Part shown: positions 1-7,779 of the stretch, piece after piece
How the letters are laid out: every line of letters starts with the position of its first letter
Position numbering within the stretch: position 1 is the stretch's first letter
Source: Alphaproteobacteria bacterium
Lineage (GTDB): Bacteria > Pseudomonadota > Alphaproteobacteria > RS24
DNA length: 8,320 nt
Reading direction: 5' to 3'
NCBI GenBank assembly: GCA_029248825.1
Contig: JAQWIP010000052.1
Span: 1 to 8,320 of the forward strand
Made by a program: the position numbers and the translations under genes
Notes under the pieces: generated by a model
The model's database searches: none
What the model was told of the DNA's origin: nothing
What the model saw: only the letters and a program-made list of their open reading frames with translations

Positions 1-19
1 GTTAGACCTGTGGCCTAAC
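1..19. repeat. Short imperfect inverted repeat at left edge
   Basis: GTTAG at 1-5 is complementary to CTAAC at 15-19, and CC (7-8) can pair with GG (12-13) around a TGT loop, leaving one A/C mismatch. The hairpin is cut at the window edge, so its full extent is unknown. It could be part of the terminator of a gene to the left, or chance. No T-run follows it. Confidence 0.3.
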
Positions 20-34
20 ACAAAATGCCAAGTG

Positions 35-59
35 GAACCAAAGGATAATCTTTTGGTTC
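35..59. repeat. 25-bp near-perfect palindrome
   Basis: GAACCAAA (35-42) is the exact reverse complement of TTTGGTTC (52-59). Inside these arms GAT (44-46) pairs with ATC (48-50) around A47, and G43/T51 is the only non-Watson-Crick position. As RNA this is a 12-bp stem with almost no loop, so the symmetry suits a protein-binding site in DNA better than an intrinsic terminator. No neighbouring promoter or gene start tells what it would control. Confidence 0.5.
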
Positions 60-86
60 TATGCGGGGGCTTTGACCCGAACTTGG

Positions 87-317
87 CTATTGCGGGCGCG
101 CGCGACATGCGGCCGGAAAGTTTTGGCAAAAGCATTGACCGTTTTTTTTCATTTTGGGCGTCGGCACATATAGCTCGGAGCGGCCGATGCGCTGATTGGG
201 CTCAATATAGCCAAGCTCTTCAAAACGCTGCAAAGAGGCGCGCACCATGCCGTAAGCGCGACCCGCAATCTCTACGATGTTTTTGGTCACGGTAGCTCGG
301 CTTCGGGCGAGCCTCAT
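87..317 (-). other. Doubtful ORF with weak winged-helix resemblance
   Basis: This 76-codon reverse-strand frame starts at an ATG at 317. Its middle (residues about 20-55) resembles the end of a winged-helix domain: an arginine/leucine-rich helix, then FEELGYIEPNQRIG and a strand-like ELYVPTPK. The last 18 residues look unstructured. There is no Shine-Dalgarno sequence before the ATG. The frame is codon-aligned with, and antisense to, the open frame that leads into the DUF6456 fragment on the plus strand, a situation that often gives long spurious ORFs. It may be a shadow, a relic of a regulator, or a very small gene. I assign no function. Confidence 0.2.
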
Positions 318-332
318 TTTGCCGGCAAACTT

Positions 333-560
333 TTGGATGCGCGCAAACGATTGGATGCCGCTTTGGCCTATGTCGGCCCCGGGCTGGCCGATGTCGCCAT
401 TGCGATTTGTTGTGCGGAAGTGGGCTTAGAAGATTACGAGCGCGGGTTTGAATTGCCCAAACGCTCGGGCAAATTAATGCTGAAAATGGCGCTCATGCGC
501 TTGTCGGTACATTATGGGCTTCAGTCGACCGCCGCCACCGCATCGTTTCGGATGCGCTGA
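333..560 (+). CDS. C-terminal part of a DUF6456 protein, probably truncated
   Basis: The 75 residues match the conserved C-terminal core of DUF6456: DARKRLDAALAYVGPGLADV, then a cysteine-containing hydrophobic helix (AICCAEVGLEDYE), then LPKRSGKLMLKMALMRLSVHYG. DUF6456 proteins are alphaproteobacterial, of unknown function, and normally much longer. The frame is open back to a TAG at 171-173 but has no ATG or GTG there; the only usable start is TTG at 333, without a Shine-Dalgarno sequence. I see no convincing N-terminal part in any plus frame upstream. The family match ends near 528; the remaining residues run into sufE, overlapping it tail to tail at 521-560. DUF6456 next to sufE is a known alphaproteobacterial arrangement, so this is probably the eroded or frameshifted copy of the local gene. 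The family call is fairly secure; the start and functionality are not. Confidence 0.5.
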   Translation: MDARKRLDAALAYVGPGLADVAIAICCAEVGLEDYERGFELPKRSGKLMLKMALMRLSVHYGLQSTAATASFRMR

Positions 561-925
561 ACCATGGCGTAAAACCCGTTCGAGCGTTGCGGTGTTAAAT
601 GCTCGCTCAAGCCGAGTTGAGAAAAAGCGCTTTCGGCGTCAAAAGTGGCAATCTCGGCGCGGGTTTTGCCCTTATATAAATCCAGCAAAATGGCCACCAG
701 ACCGCGCACAATATGGGCGTCGCTATCGCCGCGAAACGCCAGCGTGTCGCCTTGCGCTTCGGTGACCAACCAAACTTGGCTGACACAGCCCGGCACTTTA
801 TTGGTGTCATCATGTTCGGCATCGGTCAGCGGCGCCAAGCCATTGCCGAGCTCGATGATGAAACGATAGCGCTCTTCCCAATCGTCAAATAGGGCGAAAT
901 CTTCGAGGAGCGTTTCTAGCGACAT
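521..925 (-). CDS. sufE: SufE-family cysteine desulfuration protein
   Basis: SufE accepts persulfide sulfur from a cysteine desulfurase (SufS type) on its own cysteine and passes it to the Fe-S cluster scaffold in the cytoplasm. The 134-residue length is normal for the family. The sulfur-accepting cysteine is Cys47 in NKVPGCVSQVWL. Other family hallmarks are the N-terminal helix LLEDFALFDDWEERYRFIIELG, the segment FRGDSDAHIVRGLVAILL, and LGLSEHLTPQRSNGF near the C-terminus. The ATG at 925 is preceded by AAAGGAA (931-937 on the plus strand), five bases away, which supports the start. The 3' end overlaps the DUF6456 reading frame by 40 bases. It is divergent from the DUF1491 gene across about 100 bases. 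No suf operon partners are in the window, so it stands as a solitary sufE. Confidence 0.95.
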   Translation of the reverse strand: MSLETLLEDFALFDDWEERYRFIIELGNGLAPLTDAEHDDTNKVPGCVSQVWLVTEAQGDTLAFRGDSDAHIVRGLVAILLDLYKGKTRAEIATFDAESAFSQLGLSEHLTPQRSNGFYAMVQRIRNDAVAAVD

Positions 926-1024
926 AATAATTCCTTTGGACAGCGAAGTGTCTCAAAATTAAGCCGAGCTAGGGGCGAAAGCAAGTGTGTAAAGAAGCCG
1001 CGCAATCATGGTAGCATCAGCCTT

Positions 1025-1369
1025 ATGTTTATTCGTCTGAAGTCTGAGCTTTATGTGCAAGCCTTGGTGCGCCAAGTGCAGGGCGCTTTGGCCGCCGTCT
1101 ATGTGGCCAAGCGCGGCGACACCGATGCGGGGGTGATTTTTATCCGCGTCAATCGGCTGGACGGCACCGGCGGTGTGTTGTCTTTATTTACCAATCTAGA
1201 TGGCGAGCGTTTGGCGCGTGTGGTTTTGCCGCCCGCCACGCCAGAGCCAGATATTGATGCGCGCCTCGCGCGAGAAATGGCGCGCGATCCTGATATTTGG
1301 GTGATAGATATAGAGGACGCTCAAGGACGACATTTTTTGGAAGAGAAAATAGACGGCGATTGGTCTTAA
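1025..1369 (+). CDS. DUF1491 family protein
   Basis: This 114-residue cytoplasmic protein matches DUF1491, a small alphaproteobacterial family without assigned function. Family features are the opening RLKSELYVQALVRQVQ, the strand-rich stretch GDTDAGVIFIRVNRLDG, and the C-terminal block with an acidic DIDARLAREMARDPDIWVIDIEDAQGRHFLE. There is no signal peptide, membrane helix or recognisable catalytic motif. The ATG at 1025 gives the expected N-terminus, though no good Shine-Dalgarno sequence precedes it, so it may be translated from a short leader. The gene ends 15 bases before mscS on the same strand, so the two probably share a transcript. The family is clear; the role is unknown. Confidence 0.85.
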   Translation: MFIRLKSELYVQALVRQVQGALAAVYVAKRGDTDAGVIFIRVNRLDGTGGVLSLFTNLDGERLARVVLPPATPEPDIDARLAREMARDPDIWVIDIEDAQGRHFLEEKIDGDWS

Positions 1370-1384
1370 GGAAGAGGTGCAAAC

Positions 1385-2491
1385 ATGCAGGAATTTAACG
1401 CTTTGGTGCGCGAGGTTTGGAGCTCTGGCTCTTTTGGGTTGAGTGTTTCACAAATCCTTATCGCGCTAAGTATCTTTTTGTTTTTTGCCTTCTTGCGCGG
1501 ACTGTTCGCGCGCTTCGTGCTGAACGCTTTGGAGCGCCTGACCAAGCGCACCCAAACCGAGATCGACGATATGTTGCGCGAGGCGGTGGAGCGGCCGATT
1601 AAATTCTTCTTTCTTATTCTGGGCGTGTTCTTCGCGCTAGAGGCTTTGCCGCTGACCGGGCTTCCCGCCGAGCTGGCCGACCGTGTGATGCGCTCGCTGA
1701 TTGCCATTGGTATTTTTTGGACGTTCTATGCCGCCATCACTCCGGCGCATATGGCGCTGAAACAAATTGAAGATATTCTCTCGCCGGAGATTATCGGTTG
1801 GCTGATGACCCTCGTGCGATGGGGTGTTGGGCTGACGGGCGGCGCCACGGTGCTGCAAATCTGGGGCATTCAAATTGGCCCCATCGTGGCGGGCTTTGGT
1901 CTGTTCGGCGTGGCCGTGGCTTTGGGCGCGCAAGATTTATTTAAAAACTTGCTCGGCGGGGTTTCTATTCTGGTGGAACGCCGGTTTCAAATCGGAGACC
2001 GCATTGAGGTAACGGGTGTTGTTGAAGGGGTGATTGAGCAAATCGGCTTTCGCTCTACCCGCGTGCGCCGTTTCGACCGCGTGCCTGTGGTGGTGCCGAA
2101 TAATACGTTCTCCGACCATGCGCTGATTAATTATTCGAATATGACGCAACGCCGCGTGAAATGGACTATTGGTCTGGAGTATCGCAGCACCGCCGAGCAG
2201 CTGGAGCAAGTGCGGGCTGGCGTCGAACAATGGCTCATCGACGACGCGCGATTTGTGACGGGCGATGAAAATATCTCCTGCGTGGTGCGCATCGAAGGCT
2301 TTAACGATAGCGCCATCGATATGATGATTTATTGCTTCACCGGCTCGACCGACTGGCTGGAGTGGCTGGATGCCAAACAAGCCTTGCTATTTGCGATTAA
2401 GAAAATCGTCGAAGATGCAGGCACAGGGTTTGCTTTCCCAAGCCGCTCGATTTATCTCGAGACGCCAAGCGCCGAGACGACAAGCCTCTAG
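1385..2491 (+). CDS. MscS-family mechanosensitive ion channel
   Basis: This is an inner-membrane channel of the small-conductance mechanosensitive family, which opens under membrane tension to release solutes during hypo-osmotic shock. Of its 368 residues, hydrophobic segments lie near 20-40, 72-92, 102-120 and 138-160. The pore-lining helix follows at about 165-192 as a glycine/alanine-rich run, GFGLFGVAVALGAQDLFKN. The beta domain is next (SILVERRFQIGDRIEV, about 194-209), and then VPVVVPNNTFSDHALINYS (about 233-251), both hallmarks of MscS. The C-terminal alpha/beta domain runs to about 360. GGAAGAGG at 1370-1377, seven bases before the ATG, supports the start. The gene is larger than the core E. 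coli MscS by an extra N-terminal membrane segment. It converges on the DUF934 gene with an 11-base gap. The family is certain; ion preference cannot be read from the sequence. Confidence 0.95.
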   Translation: MQEFNALVREVWSSGSFGLSVSQILIALSIFLFFAFLRGLFARFVLNALERLTKRTQTEIDDMLREAVERPIKFFFLILGVFFALEALPLTGLPAELADRVMRSLIAIGIFWTFYAAITPAHMALKQIEDILSPEIIGWLMTLVRWGVGLTGGATVLQIWGIQIGPIVAGFGLFGVAVALGAQDLFKNLLGGVSILVERRFQIGDRIEVTGVVEGVIEQIGFRSTRVRRFDRVPVVVPNNTFSDHALINYSNMTQRRVKWTIGLEYRSTAEQLEQVRAGVEQWLIDDARFVTGDENISCVVRIEGFNDSAIDMMIYCFTGSTDWLEWLDAKQALLFAIKKIVEDAGTGFAFPSRSIYLETPSAETTSL

Positions 2492-2496
2492 AGGCT
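2483..2496. repeat. 14-bp perfect palindrome between convergent genes
   Basis: AGCCTCTAGAGGCT is its own reverse complement and contains the TAG stop of mscS at 2489-2491. It lies seven bases from the end of the convergent DUF934 gene. As RNA it folds to a 5-bp stem with a CTAG loop on either strand, but no T-run follows, so it is at best a weak bidirectional terminator. Confidence 0.4.
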
Positions 2497-2502
2497 ACTT
2501 AT

Positions 2503-3013
2503 CTACTTATGCCGCTGCCAAAGCGCACCGCGTTGGTCGTCGGCGGCGGGCTGATAGGCGTCGGATAATTCGCTCATCGCCTCGGTAAAGGTCTCGAGGC
2601 GAACCGTGGGCGCCAGCTCAAAGGCGTTGATGCCGCAACGGCGCATCATGGCCCATTGGTCATGCAAAACTTCGCCAGAGGCGCGTATCTCGCCGTCAAA
2701 ATTAAACTGCTCGCGCAACACCCGCGCCGCCGAAAAGCCGCGCCCATTGCGGTAGGTCGGAAAGGCGATGGAAACCAGCGATAGCATATCGAGATAAGGT
2801 TCTAGCTCATGCACATCTTCGCCCAATTGGGTTTTGCCATTGCCATCGGCCAAAAGCTGCACACCTAATTTGGCGTTGCGGGCGCGCAAGACATCGGCTT
2901 CCGCCTTCAGGCGCGATAGCGAAATAATCGTCGGCGCTTCGCTCAAGGCGGTTTCCTCGTCGCTGTAAATCCATTCGTCTTGGCACAGCGCGCCCTCTCT
3001 TATCAGCTGGTAT

Positions 3014-3024
<11 letters not shown>
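2503..3024 (-). CDS. DUF934 protein, sulfite-reductase partner
   Basis: This 173-residue protein belongs to DUF934, usually annotated as an oxidoreductase probably involved in sulfite reduction; its exact reaction is not settled. The signature is FPTYRNGRGFSAARVLRE (residues about 88-105), preceded by the DMLSLVSIA strand and followed by GEIRASGEVLHDQWAMMRRCG, and a C-terminal segment ending in AYQP (about 157-160). There is no signal peptide or cofactor motif that I can name. It is the last gene of the DUF2849-cysI-DUF934 operon and overlaps the cysI end by 11 bases. A strong TAAGGAG lies about seven bases upstream of its ATG, inside cysI, so it has its own ribosome entry. The conserved coupling to cysI in many proteobacteria is the main functional evidence. 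Confidence 0.92.
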
Positions 3025-4669
<1,645 letters not shown>

Positions 4670-4672
4670 GCT

Positions 4673-5005
4673 CTAGCTCTCCCGCTTGGCATCGGCTTGT
4701 TTGCCCAAATCCAGGCGCACGGTTGGGCCGGCGGCGCGAATAATCTCGCGCACACTGGCAGGCTTAAAGTGACTGGCGTCTTGCAGCACTTCAAACAAAT
4801 ATGGCTCTAGCACATGCAACTCAAAATCGGCGGGCAGGGCGCGTGCCAAAAGCGCGTCGCCAGCCTCGGGGCCATCGGTGATGTCGGCGGCGGCGAAAGT
4901 CTCGGCCCACTGGTTGTCGGGGGTCAAATAAACCACCTCGCCATCGCTAAGCCGATTGGCGGTGACGGCCTGAAAACGGGCGCCTTTGGAGCTATGTTGT
5001 GCCAT
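4673..5005 (-). CDS. DUF2849 protein, first gene of the sulfite-reductase operon
   Basis: This 110-residue cytoplasmic protein matches DUF2849, a small family found mainly in alphaproteobacteria directly before cysI. The family core is FQAVTANRLSDGEVVYLTPDNQW near the N-terminus; the middle is alanine/aspartate-rich and the end contains HFKPASVREIIRAAGPTVRLDLG. No catalytic or metal-binding motif is evident, so its role in sulfite reduction (assembly, electron delivery or regulation) is unknown. I chose the ATG at 5005: AAGGA lies seven bases upstream and the family homology begins soon after. An in-frame ATG at 5041 would add 12 unlike residues that overlap the putative promoter. The stop is three bases from the cysI start, so the genes are probably translated together. 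Confidence 0.88.
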   Translation of the reverse strand: MAQHSSKGARFQAVTANRLSDGEVVYLTPDNQWAETFAAADITDGPEAGDALLARALPADFELHVLEPYLFEVLQDASHFKPASVREIIRAAGPTVRLDLGKQADAKRES

Positions 5006-5030
5006 GAAACAATCCTTAAAAAACTCGTGC

Positions 5031-5056
5031 GGATAATGCATATTTTAACATTATCC
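5031..5056. promoter_or_regulatory. Operator-like dyad inside the sulfite-reductase promoter
   Basis: GGATAATG (5031-5038) and CATTATCC (5049-5056) are exact reverse complements separated by ten AT-rich bases. The dyad fills the space between the predicted -10 and -35 boxes and contains the -10 in one arm. A protein bound here would block RNA polymerase, so a repressor site is the natural reading. The regulator is not in the window. Confidence 0.55.
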
Positions 5057-5061
5057 GTCAA
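5033..5061 (-). promoter_or_regulatory. Predicted sigma70-type promoter of DUF2849-cysI-DUF934
   Basis: On the minus strand TTGACG (5056-5061) is followed after exactly 17 bases by CATTAT (5033-5038), matching the -35 consensus at five of six and the -10 at four of six positions. Transcription would begin near 5026, about 20 bases before the ATG at 5005, leaving room for the AAGGA ribosome binding site. The AT-rich stretch contrasts with the GC-rich genes around it. Confidence 0.55.
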
Positions 5062-5066
5062 CTTGA

Positions 5067-5087
5067 TGTAGATTAATTTAATCTACA
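5067..5087. promoter_or_regulatory. 21-bp perfect palindrome upstream of the -35 box
   Basis: TGTAGATTAA (5067-5076) and TTAATCTACA (5078-5087) are exact reverse complements around T5077. The centre lies about 51 bases upstream of the predicted start of the sulfite-reductase operon, a position typical of activator sites. Because the arms almost touch, this looks like a dimer-binding operator, not an RNA terminator, although it also lies 25 bases past the permease stop codon. The cognate factor cannot be named from the sequence. Confidence 0.6.
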
Positions 5088-5111
5088 AAAAATTGCTGTA
5101 ATTACGGTGGC

Positions 5112-5894
5112 TTATCCCGATTTGGCGAAGCTATCGTGCCAGCGCCGCAAGACCAGCCATTCCAGCAGGGTGAGAGCGTAAAACAAAGCAATGCCCAGTG
5201 CCGATAATAGCGCCAAAGCGGCAAAGAGGCTGGCGATTTCCAGCCGATTGCCCGCCTCGATAATGCGCCAAGCCAGCCCCGTGCTGGCGCCAGAGCCAGC
5301 CACAAATTCAGCCACGACCGCGCCGATGAGCGCCAGACCGCCAGAGATTTTCGTCCCCGTCAACATGGCAGGCAGAGCGGCAGGTAGCTCGAGATAATAG
5401 AGCCGCTGCCACCAGCTGGCGCCGGCCAGTGTCATCACATCGTGCAATTGCGGCTCGGTGCTGCGCAAGCCCTGCACGGCATTGGTCAACATCGGGAAGA
5501 AAGCGACAATCCAAGCAATGATTACCAGCGCGCGGTCAACATGGTCGAAGCCAACCCAGATGAGGATAAGCGGCGCAATGGCCACCACGGGGGTGACTTG
5601 CAAGGTGACGACATAAGGGTAAAGCGCCAGTTCAATCAGCCGCGCGCGCGTAAAGATAATCGCCAAAGCCAGACCGCTGACCACGGCCCAGAAAAACGCC
5701 AGAACGGTGATTCGCAAAGTCACCCATAGCGACCCCATCAGCGTGGCGAAATTATCGACCAGCGCAGTGCCAATGGCAGACGGCGGTGGTAGCACGAAAA
5801 TCGGCAATTGGGTGAGGTGGACGCAAATCTCCCAAAGGCCAAGCATGGCGACGCCGACGCCCAGCGGCAGGAGACGCAACAAAGCCGCGCGCAT
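5112..5894 (-). CDS. ABC importer permease (nitrate/sulfonate/taurine type)
   Basis: This 260-residue inner-membrane protein is the channel subunit of the importer encoded by this operon and would act as a homodimer, since no second permease is present. It has about six hydrophobic segments, from LGVGVAMLGLWE (11-22) to ALGIALFYALTLLEWLVL (232-249). The BPD-type coupling motif is AGASWWQRLYYLELPAALP (about 157-175), which docks on the ATPase, followed by GLALIGAVVAEFVAG. I chose the ATG at 5894: it overlaps the ATPase stop by one base (TAATG on the minus strand) and has GAGGG seven bases upstream. An in-frame ATG at 5945 would add 17 arginine-rich residues inside the ATPase gene. The substrate is unknown. 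Confidence 0.9.
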   Translation of the reverse strand: MRAALLRLLPLGVGVAMLGLWEICVHLTQLPIFVLPPPSAIGTALVDNFATLMGSLWVTLRITVLAFFWAVVSGLALAIIFTRARLIELALYPYVVTLQVTPVVAIAPLILIWVGFDHVDRALVIIAWIVAFFPMLTNAVQGLRSTEPQLHDVMTLAGASWWQRLYYLELPAALPAMLTGTKISGGLALIGAVVAEFVAGSGASTGLAWRIIEAGNRLEIASLFAALALLSALGIALFYALTLLEWLVLRRWHDSFAKSG

Positions 5895-6667
5895 TACGAT
5901 GCCCTCGCGGGCGGGGCGGCCAAGGCTTCGCCAAGCGCGGCGCAAGCGGCATGAAACTCGGGTGCGGCGCGAAAATTACCTTGGCTGTTTTTGGGTCGCT
6001 CGATGACCACCTCAGATTGCAAGGCGCCCTCGCGCATCACCAAAGCCCGCTCCGCCAGATAGGCGGCTTCGGTGACGCTATGGGTGACGAAAATAATCGT
6101 TGGTTTTTGCTGCTGCCAAATGGTGCGCAAATCATCGTCGAGGCGAAACCGCGTCAGCTCATCGAGGGCGGCGAACGGCTCGTCCATCAGCAAGATAGGC
6201 GGGCGTTTGGCCAGCGCGCGCGCCAAGGACACGCGCATTTTCATGCCGCCCGATAATTCGCGGGGCAGAGCTTTGGCGCGTGCCTCAAGGCCGACCCATG
6301 TCAGGGCCTCAATGACCCGCGTGTCGATTTCCGCCCGGCTAAAACCCGATTTTCGATTGGCGATTTTAAGCGGCAGGGCGACATTGTCGAAGACGCTGCG
6401 CCACGCCAGCAAAGTGGGCTCTTGAAACACAAAGCCAATATCGCTTTGCGTCACCGCCGACATGTCGCCTTGCGTCGGCGGCAGCAGTCCGGCGAGAAGC
6501 CGCAGCAAGCTCGATTTGCCACAACCCGACGGCCCCACCAAAGCGGTGAAACTGCCAGCCGCAAACCGCGCGGTGATATCGCGCAACGCCGTGACATCCT
6601 CGCCCGAGCGGGGTTGGCGATAGGTCAGGCCAATGTTGTGGAGAGCCAAATCGGGCGCGCGTGTCAT
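5894..6667 (-). CDS. ABC importer ATP-binding protein
   Basis: This 257-residue cytoplasmic ATPase drives the importer. All catalytic motifs are present in order: Walker A GPSGCGKSS (45-53), Q-loop Gln82 in FQEP, signature LSGGM (138-142), Walker B ILLMDEP (158-164), D-loop AALD (166-169) and the switch His196 in VTHS. The overall pattern (FQEPTLLAWRSVFDNV, MDEPFAALDELTR) is that of the NrtD/SsuB/TauB class. The start overlaps the substrate-binding-protein stop by four bases (ATGA), and AAGAAGG upstream serves as the ribosome binding site. The C-terminal tail after about residue 225 is short and alanine-rich, with no regulatory domain. Substrate choice lies with the partner proteins. Confidence 0.94.
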   Translation of the reverse strand: MTRAPDLALHNIGLTYRQPRSGEDVTALRDITARFAAGSFTALVGPSGCGKSSLLRLLAGLLPPTQGDMSAVTQSDIGFVFQEPTLLAWRSVFDNVALPLKIANRKSGFSRAEIDTRVIEALTWVGLEARAKALPRELSGGMKMRVSLARALAKRPPILLMDEPFAALDELTRFRLDDDLRTIWQQQKPTIIFVTHSVTEAAYLAERALVMREGALQSEVVIERPKNSQGNFRAAPEFHAACAALGEALAAPPARAS

Positions 6668-7680
6668 TGCGGCGCGCCTTCTTGTTTGCCTTGGTCGATG
6701 AAGCGCGTGGTGAAAGCCGCGCGCCAGTTCAGGCGTTTTGAATAGACGCCGTTTTCCGACATAGTGGTGAAAAAAGAAAGCCAGCGCGCTTCGCTCATGG
6801 CGCCCATACTGCCCGCATCTTTATTGGAGGAGAGCAACATGCCGCGCTCGCGAATTTGCTCAATCGCTTGGTCGATGACATCTTGGGTCATATCGGGATT
6901 GGCTTGCAAGATGAGCCGATTGCCAGGCGTCGGGTCGCCATAAATATAACTGCGCCAGCCCTCTATCGAGGCATTGACGAAAGCCTGCACAATTTCGGGC
7001 TGCTCGATAATCATTCGATTTTGCGCCAAGACCATGGCGGCATAACTGGGGTAGCCATAGTCGGATAATAAAAACACCTGCGGGTTCACCCCGCCCCGCG
7101 TTTCAATCGTGTAAGGCTCTGAGGTCACATAGCCTTGTTGGATGGCCGATTTATCGACCAGAAACGGCGCCAAGTTAAAAGTATATTTGCGAATTTGGCG
7201 ATCGGAGAAATCATATTTGGCTTTCAACCAAACCCAAAACGCATTGGCCGAGGCATCGGCAATCATCACCGGCTTGCCTTTAATGTCGGCAAGGGTCTGC
7301 ACATCGGCGCGCGGATGGGTAATCAGCACTTGCGGGTCTTTTTGAAAAGCCGCCATCACCGCTTTGGCCGGCACGCCCGCGCGCACCATATTGAGCGGAA
7401 TAAAACTGTTCGAGCCCATACCAAAATCAATCGCTCCAGCGCCCAATAGCTGTGGAATATTAACCCCCGGCCCGCCGCCGCGAAGCGTGACATCTAGGCC
7501 TGCGCGTTTATAAAGCCCGAGCGCTTTGGCTTGGTAAAACCCGCCTTGCTCGGCTTGCGCTTTCCAATCGGTGGCAAACACAATAGGCTCTAGCGCCAGC
7601 GCGGGGGCGAGGCCAGATAGCATAAGCAGCGCAAGGGCGCGCTTTAATTGGGTCTTTAGAAGGATGGCGAGCTGCAACAT
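6664..7680 (-). CDS. Periplasmic substrate-binding protein, NMT1/THI5-like
   Basis: This 338-residue protein would capture the substrate in the periplasm and deliver it to the permease. It has a signal peptide: a basic start (KTQLKR), a hydrophobic core ALALLMLSGLAPALA, and likely cleavage near residue 29-31. The mature part begins IVFATDWKAQAEQGGFYQA (33-51), then LGLYKRAGLDVTLRGGGPGVN and QLLGAGAIDFGMGSNSFIPL, the typical NMT1 pattern. Relatives of this fold bind thiamine pyrimidine precursors, riboflavin, nitrate or alkyl sulfonates. The cysteine-rich CCCFC motif of yeast Thi5 synthases is absent, so this is a transporter component and not a synthase. There is no thiamine or sulfonate gene beside it. 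Proximity to the sulfite-reductase operon hints at, but does not show, an organosulfur substrate. No TPP or FMN riboswitch is apparent upstream. The ribosome binding site before the ATG is weak. Confidence 0.88.
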   Translation of the reverse strand: MLQLAILLKTQLKRALALLMLSGLAPALALEPIVFATDWKAQAEQGGFYQAKALGLYKRAGLDVTLRGGGPGVNIPQLLGAGAIDFGMGSNSFIPLNMVRAGVPAKAVMAAFQKDPQVLITHPRADVQTLADIKGKPVMIADASANAFWVWLKAKYDFSDRQIRKYTFNLAPFLVDKSAIQQGYVTSEPYTIETRGGVNPQVFLLSDYGYPSYAAMVLAQNRMIIEQPEIVQAFVNASIEGWRSYIYGDPTPGNRLILQANPDMTQDVIDQAIEQIRERGMLLSSNKDAGSMGAMSEARWLSFFTTMSENGVYSKRLNWRAAFTTRFIDQGKQEGAPQ

Positions 7681-7779
7681 AATAAGGCTTTCTTGGGTTG
7701 CCTTTTACCGCGTTTACCAGACAACCTACCTAAGCAAACTGACAGACCTATGCAGGGTCGTCAATTGAGGAAACGGGAT

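Noticed and set aside
1637..2380. Long reverse-strand ORFs inside mscS
   Set aside because: They lie antisense to a clear MscS gene and show no recognisable domain or ribosome binding site; they are shadows of biased codon use.
5005..5041. Longer DUF2849 start at the ATG at 5041
   Set aside because: The extra 12 residues do not resemble the family, would overlap the predicted promoter and dyad, and the ATG at 5005 has a good ribosome binding site.
5894..5945. Longer permease start at the ATG at 5945
   Set aside because: It would add an arginine-rich extension lying inside the ATPase gene. The 5894 start has GAGGG at the right distance and the common TAATG overlap.
7681..7779. Possible TPP or FMN riboswitch upstream of the NMT1-like binding protein
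   Set aside because: The region between the divergent genes is about 100 bases and shows none of the conserved stems or core motifs of either riboswitch. Only a short direct repeat of GGTAAA on the minus strand is visible.
7693..7779. Longer YcgN start at 7693 or 7750
   Set aside because: The added residues do not fit the family N-terminus, while 7780 has a GAGG ribosome binding site and homology begins there.
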